A DNA stretch of 64,000 nt from contig NZ_JBGGGT010000002.1 of NCBI RefSeq assembly GCF_041276405.1, forward strand, positions 4,086,501-4,150,500. Direction: 5' to 3'. Made by a program: the position numbers and the translations under genes. This document shows, piece after piece, positions 27,794 through 35,422 of the stretch. Below the pieces are notes generated by a model. That model ran no database searches and was not told where the DNA came from. It worked only from the letters and a program-made list of their open reading frames with translations. The stretch comes from Microvirga sp. TS319. GTDB lineage: Bacteria > Pseudomonadota > Alphaproteobacteria > Rhizobiales > Beijerinckiaceae. The first letter of the stretch is position 1. Each line of letters opens with the position of its first letter.

Positions 27794-28408
27794 TCAACTA
27801 TGGGCGAAAATATCGGTATCGGGCCAGCCGAGCAGGTCGAGCTGGGCCCGGGTCGGCAGGAACGAGAAGCACTGATGGGCGATGCCGAGCCGGTTCTCCC
27901 GCTCCAGCCTCTGGTCGAGCTTCTCCTTGAGGGCATGGAGGTGCAGCACGTCGGAAGCCGCGTAATCGAGCTGGGCCGGGGTGAGAATGTCGGCTCCCCA
28001 GTCGGAGGATTGCTGCTGCTTGGACAATTCGACCCCGAGGAACTCCCGGACGAGGTCCTTCAGGCCATGCCGGTCCGTATAGGTGCGCACCAGCCTCGAA
28101 GCCACCTTGGTGCAATAAACCGGCCGCGGCATCACCCCGAAGGTGTGAAAAAGCACCGCCAGATCGAAGCGGGCATAATGGAAGATCTTGAGCACGCTCT
28201 CGTCCGCCAGGACGCGGATCAGAGTCTCGGGCGCCGGACCGTCCTTCAGGATCTGGACCACATCGGCATTCCCGTCGCCCTTCGAGATCTGGACCACGCA
28301 GAGCCGGTCCCGGTGCGGGTTGAGGCCGAGCGTTTCGGTGTCGATCGCGATCGCCGGACCGGGCTGATAATCCGCGGGCAGGTCGCCGCGGTGAAAGCGT
28401 GTCGTCAT
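27794..28408 (-). CDS. rnd: Ribonuclease D-type 3'-5' exonuclease
   Basis: A 204-residue DEDDy exonuclease domain without the HRDC domain of enteric RNase D, as is usual for the short alphaproteobacterial form. Motif I is AIDTETLGLN (Asp 23, Glu 25), motif II lies in KIFHYARFDLAVL, and motif III in LDYAASDVLHLHAL with Tyr and Asp. Expected substrates are tRNA and small RNA 3' ends. It precedes the lpt cluster in the same direction with a 126 bp gap. Confidence 0.9.
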   Translation of the reverse strand: MTTRFHRGDLPADYQPGPAIAIDTETLGLNPHRDRLCVVQISKGDGNADVVQILKDGPAPETLIRVLADESVLKIFHYARFDLAVLFHTFGVMPRPVYCTKVASRLVRTYTDRHGLKDLVREFLGVELSKQQQSSDWGADILTPAQLDYAASDVLHLHALKEKLDQRLERENRLGIAHQCFSFLPTRAQLDLLGWPDTDIFAHS

Positions 28409-28528
28409 GGAAGGTAAGCCATCTGAGAAAGCCGTCTAAATCCGGCTCTAAACCATCGCGTGACAAAGGGGAATCCGCTTTTGGGCTCACGCCGGCGCCC
28501 GCTTTTCAGCAAGTACAGCCTTCGCGGC

Positions 28529-28548
28529 GGCGGCCGGGCCGCCTTTTT
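28529..28548 (+). terminator. Intrinsic terminator with no upstream gene on its strand
   Basis: A six-pair GC stem, ggcggc (28529-28534) and gccgcc (28538-28543), followed by five T at 28544-28548. It only makes sense on the + strand, yet both flanking genes (rnd and the response regulator) are on the - strand. The 240 bp between them holds no convincing ORF. Confidence 0.6.
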
Positions 28549-28649
28549 AGCCCCAAGGCCCTGTGGGAACGGGGGCTTCGGATGCATCGGCGTGTCGCAC
28601 GGCCAGGACAGGCGCCCGAACGACGCCTTCGGGTCCAGCCCGGGCTACC

Positions 28650-29042
28650 CTATCGATCCAGGCCATCCGGCATGGCGGGTAATTGCCGTTGGGACAGGAC
28701 CTCATCGAGAGCCGCCGCCAGTGTCTCCCGGCTGACCGGCTTCTCGAGCCAGATCACGCCCTGCAACTCGGACGGGCCGTGGCTCGCCGCAGGCAGGCCG
28801 GAATAGATCACGAAGGGAATTCCCCGGCTCTTCAAGGCGCGGGCGATCTCCACCGATGTGCCGTCCTTGAGCATGACGTCGAGAAGCGCGACATCCGGCG
28901 TCTCGGTCTTGAGCCAGCTCATGGCCTGAGCATTGCTCATGAACGGTCCTTCCACCCTGAAGCCGGCATCTTCGAGGAACGCTTCGAGCGACATGCCGAT
29001 CAGGGCCTGGTCTTCAACGATCATGCAGCGGGTCAGCGTCAT
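28650..29042 (-). CDS. Single-domain response regulator
   Basis: A 130-residue stand-alone receiver domain: MIVEDQALIGMSLEAFLEDAG, phosphoacceptor Asp in VALLDVMLKDGTS, switch Ser in VIYSGLPA and Lys in WLEKPVSRETL. It has no output domain. Such regulators often act with HWE kinases in the general stress response as phosphate sinks or allosteric partners. It is not a PhyR, because the sigma-like N-terminal domain is absent. The two-component partner is unknown; an HWE kinase lies 1.8 kb away. Confidence 0.9.
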   Translation of the reverse strand: MTLTRCMIVEDQALIGMSLEAFLEDAGFRVEGPFMSNAQAMSWLKTETPDVALLDVMLKDGTSVEIARALKSRGIPFVIYSGLPAASHGPSELQGVIWLEKPVSRETLAAALDEVLSQRQLPAMPDGLDR

Positions 29043-29449
29043 GGGGTCTGCATACCTGTCAGGCGTGTCACCGGGACCGCAACGAGCCCGTAAGGCGATG
29101 GGCTAGGACCCGGATCGGGCGAATCATGGCTCCGCGGCCCGAGATCGAATTTCGGCGAACCGCACCGAGATCTCATTCACTTATGTAATCTTCGGACACT
29201 TATGTAATCTTCGGACTTGGCAAAAGCTTAACTCTTCAGATGCGAAACTAAAGTCCGAATGGCGGTTGCATCATGAAAATGACTTCACCACACCATGGGA
29301 CATGCTATGCATGTGAGGACTTGCCGCCTTCTTCGGACCTATTCGCCCGATGCACGCCTTCCATCAGAATGCAGTTGCGCTTCACATAAGTTAATGCGCC
29401 GTCCATCCAGGAGACGTCAGCTGTCAAATTCTGAGATCGGAAGGAACGC
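29043..29449. other. Non-coding region upstream of the EcfG-like sigma gene
   Basis: About 400 bp, AT-richer than its surroundings, with no credible ORF. It holds a 19 bp tandem duplication at 29179-29216 and a palindrome catgctatgcatg near 29304. Promoters for the divergent response regulator and sigma factor must lie here, but no clear consensus was recognised. Confidence 0.6.
29179..29216. repeat. 19 bp perfect tandem duplication upstream of the sigma factor
   Basis: The unit acttatgtaatcttcggac occurs twice with no spacer, 29179-29197 and 29198-29216. It sits 234 bp upstream of the sigma factor start. It could be a duplicated binding site or a slippage product. Confidence 0.9.
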
Positions 29450-30004
29450 ATGATGGCGGCCGAGACCCCCTTGAAGGCACAGATGCTCGCCGCCATTCCG
29501 CATCTGCGCGCCTTCGCGATCTCGCTTTGCGGCAACATCGACCGTGCCGACGATCTGGTGCAGGGCGCTCTTCTGAAGGGCCTAAGCAACCTCGACAAAT
29601 TCCAGCCCGGCACCAGCATGCAGGCTTGGCTTTTCACGATCCTGCGCAACGATTTTCTCACGCAGGCCCGCCGCCGGAAGCGTGAGGTCGAGGATCCGGA
29701 AGGCGCATGGGCCGAAAGGGTCGCCGTCATGCCCGAACAAGGGTCGCGTCTCGACTTCGACGACATGCTGAAGGCGCTCAGCCAGCTCCCCCTCGACCAG
29801 CGCGAGGCGCTTCTGCTCGTGACGGCTGAAGGACTGACCTATGAGGACGCCGCGCGGATCTGCGGCACGAATATCGGGACGATCAAGAGCCGCATCAACC
29901 GCGCGCGCCGCCGGCTCGCCGAATTGATGAATTTCGACGCACAGGACGACCTCGGCCCCGACCGTCTCGTCAAGGCCGCGCTCTTCATGCATATATCGGC
30001 CTGA
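29450..30004 (+). CDS. ECF RNA polymerase sigma factor, EcfG-like
   Basis: Sigma-70 family factor of 184 residues. Region 2 is seen in NIDRADDLVQGALLKGLSNLDKFQPGTSMQAWLFTILRNDFLTQARR-type sequence, and region 4 in LPLDQREALLLVTAEGLTYEDAARICGTN with SRINRARRRLAEL. This pattern is that of the EcfG group, the general stress sigma factor of alphaproteobacteria. No nepR or phyR is adjacent, so it is probably a secondary EcfG paralogue. AAGGAA precedes two consecutive ATG codons at 29450 and 29453. Confidence 0.9.
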   Translation: MMAAETPLKAQMLAAIPHLRAFAISLCGNIDRADDLVQGALLKGLSNLDKFQPGTSMQAWLFTILRNDFLTQARRRKREVEDPEGAWAERVAVMPEQGSRLDFDDMLKALSQLPLDQREALLLVTAEGLTYEDAARICGTNIGTIKSRINRARRRLAELMNFDAQDDLGPDRLVKAALFMHISA

Positions 30005-30076
30005 CGCCGAACGCTCTCCGTCGGCAGGGCGCCCGGTAGACGGAACGCCCTGCCGCTCGAGCAGCAACGATGCGCT

Positions 30077-30236
30077 ACAGCATCGGACGTGACATCGGAC
30101 CCACATCCGATGCTGTAAGTCTATGGTTTTGTGAGCATCTTTCCGCGCAAAACCGGGTCCCACTTTTGCGCTCGATGCTCTAGGTTTCAAGCATCTTTGC
30201 ACGCAAAACCGGGTCCACTTTTCGCACGATGCGCTA
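30077..30236. repeat. Palindromic intergenic repeat, composite copy D
   Basis: The same modules as copy A. An 11 bp inverted repeat acagcatcgga (30077-30087) and tccgatgctgt (30106-30116) is followed by two modules with the core cgcaaaaccgggtcc (30133-30180 and about 30191-30236). The last module runs into the stop codon of hsp20. It fills the gap between the convergent sigma factor and hsp20. Confidence 0.85.
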
Positions 30237-30701
30237 GGCCGCCTTGCTGTGCTCGATCTGCTGCGGCTGAGCCTTGCTGCCCGTGGCAATTTCGATCCGC
30301 CGGGGCTTCAGGGCTTCGGGCACCTCACGCTTCAGATCGACGGTCAGCAGGCCGTTCTCTAGGCTGGCGCCGGTCACCTTCACATGATCGGCGAGGTTGA
30401 AGGTCTGCCTGAAGGCGCGGGTCGCGATGCCATGATGCAGGTACTGCCTGCCCTCGTCCGAGCCCTTCTTCTGGCCCGACACGACAAGCTGGCTCTCTTT
30501 CTGGGTGATCTCGATCTCGTCGGTCGAGAAGCCTGCGACGGCCATGGTGATGACATACTGGTCCTCGCCCTTTTTCTCGATGTTGTAGGGCGGCCAGTTG
30601 GTCATGGTCTCGATCTGCGAGGATTGGTCGAGCAGATCGAACAATCGGTCGAAGCCGACCGTGGAACGATAGAGGGGAGAAAAGTCGAAAGCCGATCTCA
30701 T
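30234..30701 (-). CDS. Small heat shock protein, Hsp20/IbpA family
   Basis: ATP-independent holdase chaperone, 155 residues. Alpha-crystallin domain: NWPPYNIEKKGEDQYVITMAVAGFS at its start, and QYLHHGIATRAFRQTFNLADHV with the following GASLENGLLTVDLKREVPEALKPR. The C-terminal IxI-type anchor is in RRIEIATG. The ATG at 30699-30701 has GGAGG upstream; the frame is open 69 bp further but lacks homology there. Stop codon overlaps a palindromic repeat. Confidence 0.93.
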   Translation of the reverse strand: MRSAFDFSPLYRSTVGFDRLFDLLDQSSQIETMTNWPPYNIEKKGEDQYVITMAVAGFSTDEIEITQKESQLVVSGQKKGSDEGRQYLHHGIATRAFRQTFNLADHVKVTGASLENGLLTVDLKREVPEALKPRRIEIATGSKAQPQQIEHSKAA

Positions 30702-30854
30702 AGCTACATCCTCCATATGAGCAACGTAACCACAAGGGCACCGGACACCGCCCGGCGCCCGTAGGACCAAGCCGGAAAGGCCTTGGCGATCATGATGTTG
30801 GGAATGCCGATCGGGCTTTTCAAGAGGGAGGGGCGGGCATTTTTGGGCGATGCG

Positions 30855-32771
30855 CTAATAGGCCTGTCGACGGCTCTCCCGATCGAGAAGGAAGAGGCGC
30901 ATGTCCATGGGCAGAACGATGGTGCAGCGAAGTCCGTTCGGAGTGAAATCCAATGTCGCCTCGCCACCGAGCTCATAGCCCAGGGTGCGCTCGATCAGCT
31001 CGGTCCCGAACCCGTGCCTTCGTGGCCGGTCGTTGGCAAGGGGCACTCCCGTTTCGATCCATTGGAAGACGAGCCGCGGCTGGCCGCCCGCTGCGTCGAT
31101 CATCCAGGCGACCTCGATACGGCCTTGGGGTGCCGCGAGCGCACCATATTTGACCGCGTTCGTGGCCAGCTCATGAATGGCGAGCGCCAGCGTCTCGGCG
31201 GCTTTCGGCTGAAGGCGCGTCTGTGGGCCGGAAATGCTCTTCACCTGCTCTCCCTCGTGGGCCGCAACGGCCCGCAGTTCGTCGGCCACGAGCATTTCGA
31301 GATCGAGCCCCGCCTTCGGATCGCGGGTGACGGCGGCCTGGACGCGGGCGAAGGCATCGATCCGGCCCTCGAGATGCATGGCGAAATCCTCCGCCGTCCC
31401 GCTGTTCGCCGCCGTCCGGCGCGCGATGGAGCGGATCACGCCGAGGGTATTTCTCACGCGGTGCTGGAGTTCCGCGAGCAGGAATTTCGTGTGCCGCTCG
31501 CTCGCCTTCAGGGCTTCCTCGTAAGCCCGGCGCTCGGTGACATCCTGGCCGATCTTGAGAAAGCCCTGCAGGCTGCCGTCCGGCCGGCGCAGGGCCGTGA
31601 CGCCGCCATCGATGAAAACCCTTCGCCCGTCCTTGCGCAAGTGCCAGCGCCGGTTCGCCGCGTTGGCTCCTGTGCGGGCGACAGCGATCTCCTATTCCGG
31701 CTCGCCCGCCTCACGATCCTCGGGGGTGAAGATGAGCTCGCCGGAGCGGCCCAGGATCTCCTCGGCGCTCCAGCCGAACACCGCCTCCGCCCCCGGGAAC
31801 CAATCGGTGACCCGATCCTGCGGATCGGTAATGAAAATCGCGTAATCATGGGCATTCTCGACGATCAGGCGGAGCCGCTCCTCGCTATCGCGAAGCGCGG
31901 CTTCCGACCGATTGCGCTCAGTGATGTTCGTGAAGAGCACCGCTACCCGCCGGCTTTCCGCTCCGCCGAGGCGAAAGACATTGAGGTCGAAGACGCGCCC
32001 GAGGATCGCCTCGGTTTCCTCGAAACGCACCGGCTCTCCGGTCTCGACCACACGGCCGTACATTTCTGCCCAGCGTGGGTTGGGCGTTCCCAGGATCTGC
32101 GTGGCCGTCCGCCCGACCGGATACGGCATTCCCGTATGCTTCATGAAAGCCGGGTTCACTTCCAGGAACAGGAAGTCGTTCCATCCTTTCGCGGCATCGC
32201 GCATGACTTCGACCACGGCATAGGCCTCGTCCATCGAGTTGAAGAGCGCGCGGTAACGATGCTCGCTTTCCCGCAACGCGCGCTCCGCGAGCACGCGATT
32301 TGTCTTCTCGATCAACGTCACGAGCACACCGGAAACGGTGCCCGTTTCGTTCCGGACCGGGCTGTAGGTCAGCGTGAACCAGGCATCCTCGAACCGGCCC
32401 GAACGGGTGACCGGATGGAACCCGTTCTCGAAGATGAGAGTCTCCCCGGCTCGGACCCGGCAGTAGATCGGTTCGTCGATGTGCCAGACTTCGGGCCGGC
32501 ATTCGCAGGCCGCCTGCCCCAATCCTTGCGGGTGCTCGGCGCCCTTGAGGTCGCGATAGCCGTCGTTGTAGACCTGAATGAGCTGCGGCCCCCAGAGGGC
32601 AACCATGGGAAACGCGCCCGACAGCAGAAGATCGACGGTCGTCTTCAGGCTCTGCGGCCACGCCTCGATCGGTCCCAGCGGGGTCGATGCCCAGTCATAA
32701 TCGCGGATGCGCTCCGCCATCTCGCCAGTGCCGGCGGGCCAAGGGGCTGGGGTGGGTCGAGGCTGTTCCAT
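30855..32771 (-). pseudogene. PAS/HWE-family sensor histidine kinase interrupted by one in-frame TAG
   Basis: Two open frames in the same reading phase join into one kinase of about 638 codons. Upstream part: an N-terminal PAS-like sensor (WASTPLGPIEAWPQSLK), then PAS domains ending EDREAGEPE. A single TAG at 31692-31694 (read on the - strand) stops it. Beyond it the frame continues without shift through RWHLRKDGRRVFIDGG, a normal PAS C-terminal segment, into the HWE kinase core: HRVRNTLGVIRSIARRTA, HELATNAVKYGAL and the WxE motif in FQWIETG. The downstream part has no ATG near its beginning (the first candidate is TTG). A glutamine or glutamate codon is expected at the stop. Either the gene is newly dead or it relies on read-through. 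Confidence 0.85.
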
Positions 32772-32830
32772 GTGCTTATCTCGGCCGATGGTTGGAGCCA
32801 TGCCTCCATACGGTCAGGCTCTGTCGCATC

Positions 32831-33067
32831 TCATCCATCGTTGGCATCCAACTCGTATCCCTCACGGTCGAGGTGCAGGCAATTTCCGTTGAACAGGGCA
32901 ACTTCCTGAAAGGCTTTCAGGTTCGGAATCGTAAGGGTCTTTCCCTTCAGGACGACGAGGTTCGAGGCCCGCAACTCCCGCGGCCTGCGGTTCACATGCG
33001 CTGTCGAGAGGCCGAGCGTCTTAAGGTAAGCTGCCATTGCCCGGGCGCCTCTTGCGGCGCGAAGCAT
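32831..33067 (-). pseudogene. Relic of a Crp/Fnr-family regulator (C-terminal HTH only)
   Basis: A 78-codon frame whose product matches only the C-terminal winged helix of a Crp/Fnr regulator: LGLSTAHVNRRPRELRASNL is the recognition helix, and LVVLKGKTLTIPNLKAF and NCLHLDREGYELDAN are the wing and tail. The cyclic-nucleotide-binding domain and dimer helix are missing. A proline in the recognition helix (NRRPREL, where NRTLREL-type sequence is usual) suggests further decay. It abuts the broken kinase and is probably the end product of a deletion. Confidence 0.75.
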
Positions 33068-33175
33068 AGAGGACCGGGAACGGCGCGCGATTAAGCTATG
33101 TTATTCGAAAAGGCGCGCAGGAGACTTATTCAAGCATGCGGAAGCTTCCGCGGTTTCGGGCGAGGAGGAATAGGC

Positions 33176-33562
33176 ATGACGGATCCCGCCAACAAAGGAG
33201 CGCTCGCACGCTGCCGGGTTCTCGTGGTGGAGGATGAGTATTTCATCGCCGACGACATGGCGAAGGCGCTCGAGAAGCTCGGCGCGGAGGTCGTCGGTCT
33301 AGTGCCGAAGCGGGACAAGGCTCTCATGCTGCTCTCTTCGGGCGAAGGCATCGATGCCGCCGTTCTCGACATCAACCTGCGCGGCGAGGAGGTCTTCCCC
33401 GTTGCCGATGCCCTTGCGGAGCGCGGCATCCCGTTCGTCTTCGCGACCGGTTACGACCCGTCCTCGGTGCCTGTTGCCTATGCGGACGTGCCGCGCTGGG
33501 CAAAACCCTTTGATCCGGACGCGCTGGCCCAGACCCTGCCGGGAATCGTTCGGTGCGCATGA
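33176..33562 (+). CDS. Single-domain response regulator
   Basis: A 128-residue receiver domain with VLVVEDEYFIADDMAKALEKLG, phosphoacceptor Asp in AAVLDINLRGEEVFPVAD, switch residue in VFATGYDPSSVP and the conserved Lys in RWAKPFDPDAL. No output domain. This subtype commonly accompanies HWE kinases. GAGGAGG precedes the ATG at 33176, which decides the start against an upstream in-frame codon. Confidence 0.9.
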   Translation: MTDPANKGALARCRVLVVEDEYFIADDMAKALEKLGAEVVGLVPKRDKALMLLSSGEGIDAAVLDINLRGEEVFPVADALAERGIPFVFATGYDPSSVPVAYADVPRWAKPFDPDALAQTLPGIVRCA

Positions 33563-33577
33563 GGCGCGTACCATCCC

Positions 33578-33680
33578 ACTGCATCCGACATGATATCGAA
33601 CCCGCATCCGATGCAGTCAATCTACGGTCTCGAGCATCTCTTCACGCAAAACCGCTACCCACTTCCCACGTTCGATGCTC
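33578..33680. repeat. Palindromic intergenic repeat, copy E
   Basis: An imperfect inverted repeat, actgcatccga (33578-33588) and tccgatgcagt (33607-33617), followed by one module from gagcatc (33632) to gatgctc (33680) with the core acgcaaaacc. It is more divergent than copies A and D and lies between the response regulator and hugZ. Confidence 0.8.
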
Positions 33681-33766
33681 TGGGCGCCTCATACGTCGCG
33701 ACCCGCATCATGATCCGTAATCGGCGGCAGAGCTTATGGGCGCGCCTCGGTGGGCGTGCCCGGAAT

Positions 33767-34507
33767 CTATGATCGTGCGAGCGCCACGAGCATGGGACGA
33801 AGCTCATCCGGCCCCTGCAGCGGCTGCGGGAATGTCAGCCGCTGCAATTCGTCGCCCAAAGCCAGCTGCAATCCCTCGGGATCGATGCCGATCAGCCGCC
33901 ACGCGCCTTCACGGGCGCCGCAGAGCTTCGTCGCATAATAGGCCACGGCTTCGGCGTGATCCTCGTTCATGTGCTCCACTGCGCCCGCCTCCAGCTCCGC
34001 GAAGCCGGGAAAGGCGGAAAGGTCGGTGAGCAGATCCTCCCTCGCCATGCGGTAGGCGCGGCCGAAACCGCCGTTGAGGCTGCCCGACGCGACGTTCAGG
34101 CGCCAGAAGGCGAAGTCGGGAAAGTCCACGTAAAGCGCGGCCTTGGGATGCTGCAGCAGGTAGCGGCGACGGATCTGCTGCGCCTTGTCCGAGCCGGGCT
34201 CGATCCGCTCGGCCCGAGCGAGCAGGGTAAGGCGCGGATGAGCCAGCGGGTCGCCCTTGCCGATCGCGGAGAGCAGCATGGAACAGCGCCCGTCCGCCGC
34301 AAGCAGGCGGGTGTGGACCGAGAGCTGGGAGGTGAGGATCACGGGCGAGCCGTCGAGATCGGTGCCCACCGCCACGAGGCTGGCGAAGGGCATGCCCTCG
34401 TCGGCGCCGTTCGTGGCGAGAGCGCCGGAACGCGCGGTGCGCATCAGCTTCTTGGCGAGATGCCGCGCCTCGTCATCCACTGGCAGGGTCGGATCTTTCT
34501 GCGTCAT
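33767..34507 (-). CDS. hugZ: HugZ-family heme oxygenase-like protein
   Basis: Split-barrel flavin/heme-binding-fold protein of 246 residues with a C-terminal DUF2470 domain, the HugZ/HutZ arrangement. The N-terminal barrel has ARSGALATNGADEGMPFASLV and GSPVILTSQLSVHTRLLAADGRCSMLL. The DUF2470 part has GAVEHMNEDHAEAVAYYATKL, with the histidine region used in heme degradation by HugZ. It overlaps hutX by four bases, is in the same strand as the heme receptor, and likely opens heme to release iron in the cytosol. Confidence 0.9.
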   Translation of the reverse strand: MTQKDPTLPVDDEARHLAKKLMRTARSGALATNGADEGMPFASLVAVGTDLDGSPVILTSQLSVHTRLLAADGRCSMLLSAIGKGDPLAHPRLTLLARAERIEPGSDKAQQIRRRYLLQHPKAALYVDFPDFAFWRLNVASGSLNGGFGRAYRMAREDLLTDLSAFPGFAELEAGAVEHMNEDHAEAVAYYATKLCGAREGAWRLIGIDPEGLQLALGDELQRLTFPQPLQGPDELRPMLVALARS

Positions 34508-35022
34508 GCGGATGATCCTAGGCCCTGCTCCCGTTCGAGACAACCGGCGCGCAGCGCCTCGAACCGGACGAGCTGGTCTTCCTTGAGCGTGCGGTCCTCG
34601 TTGCGGCCGACGAAGATCTTGAACATCACCCCGCCCTCCTCGTTCACGAACTGCACGGAGCAGGAGCGCTTGCCGAAGAACGGGCGGTCGACGAAATAGA
34701 TCGCGCGGCAGCGATCGATCCGCAGATGACCGCCGATGGGGCTGTCGCCGTGGATGTTGAAATAGCCGCGGCCGGACGTCCCCGGGGGCACGCGGCCCTT
34801 GCACTCGAACACACCGTCGCGGGTGTGGACCACGAAGGTGATGTCGCCCCAGGTGGTCAGATCCTCCCAGATCCTTTCGAAAAGCTTGCCCGGAGCACGC
34901 TCAGCCGCCTCCTGTCCGAGGCAATCGAGAACCTGCTGGAGCGGCACTCCGCGCGTCTCGGCGATCGTTTCGAGCACCCCGTCGGGCCGCGCCGCGAGGT
35001 CCTGCCGGATCAAAGCTTCCAT
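34504..35022 (-). CDS. hutX: Heme utilisation cytosolic carrier protein HutX
   Basis: A 172-residue HutX/ChuX-type protein that takes heme from the importer and passes it to the HugZ/HutZ enzyme. The homologous region starts MEALIRQDLAARPDGVLETIAE and includes TWGDITFVVHTRDGVFECKGRVP, GYFNIHGDSPIGGHLR and DRPFFGKRSCSVQFVNEEGGVMFKIFVGRNEDRTL. Its stop overlaps the hugZ start (34504-34507). An open frame continues upstream into the next gene, but the ATG at 35020-35022 fits family length. Confidence 0.92.
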   Translation of the reverse strand: MEALIRQDLAARPDGVLETIAETRGVPLQQVLDCLGQEAAERAPGKLFERIWEDLTTWGDITFVVHTRDGVFECKGRVPPGTSGRGYFNIHGDSPIGGHLRIDRCRAIYFVDRPFFGKRSCSVQFVNEEGGVMFKIFVGRNEDRTLKEDQLVRFEALRAGCLEREQGLGSSA

Positions 35023-35045
35023 GTCCTGTCCTGTCGCCACCGCGG

Positions 35046-35384
35046 TCACCGGGCTTCCGTCTTGGCCTGACGGATGGTCTGGAACACCTCGAAGCCCTCG
35101 AATTCCGGGTGCCCGAGGGTCAAGGGCTTGTTGTCGCCGGTGCTCGCCCGGGTATGCGACGCGCGAAACTGCTCGGAGCGCGTCCAGGCCTCGAAATGCG
35201 CCTTCGAGGCCCACAGGGTATGCGAGGAATAGAGCACGTGATCGTCGCGCTCCGGCCCGCGCAGCATGTGGAATTCGAGAAAGCCGTCGAGCTCGTGCAG
35301 GTGGCTCTCGCGGGACAGCCAACGCTGCTCGAAATCTGCGGTGACGTCTTTCAGGACCTTGAAGCGGTTCATGGCGATGAACAT
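35046..35384 (-). CDS. IsdG/HmuQ-like heme-degrading monooxygenase (ABM domain)
   Basis: Antibiotic-biosynthesis-monooxygenase-fold protein of 112 residues. MFIAMNRFKVLKDVTADFEQRW at the start and FLEFHMLRGPERDDHVLYSSHTLWASKAHFEAW carry the conserved Asn, Trp and the region of the heme-ligand His of IsdG-type enzymes; FRASHTRA follows. In Bradyrhizobium the comparable HmuQ/HmuD proteins cleave heme. AAGGAG ten bases before the ATG at 35382-35384 decides the start. It lies between hutX and the receptor gene. Confidence 0.86.
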   Translation of the reverse strand: MFIAMNRFKVLKDVTADFEQRWLSRESHLHELDGFLEFHMLRGPERDDHVLYSSHTLWASKAHFEAWTRSEQFRASHTRASTGDNKPLTLGHPEFEGFEVFQTIRQAKTEAR

Positions 35385-35422
35385 CGAGAACGATCTCCTT
35401 GGATCAGGTGAGGGAGTGGACA

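Noticed and set aside
28650..29042. PhyR anti-anti-sigma factor next to the EcfG-like gene
   Set aside because: The product is only a receiver domain of 130 residues; PhyR needs a sigma-like N-terminal domain.
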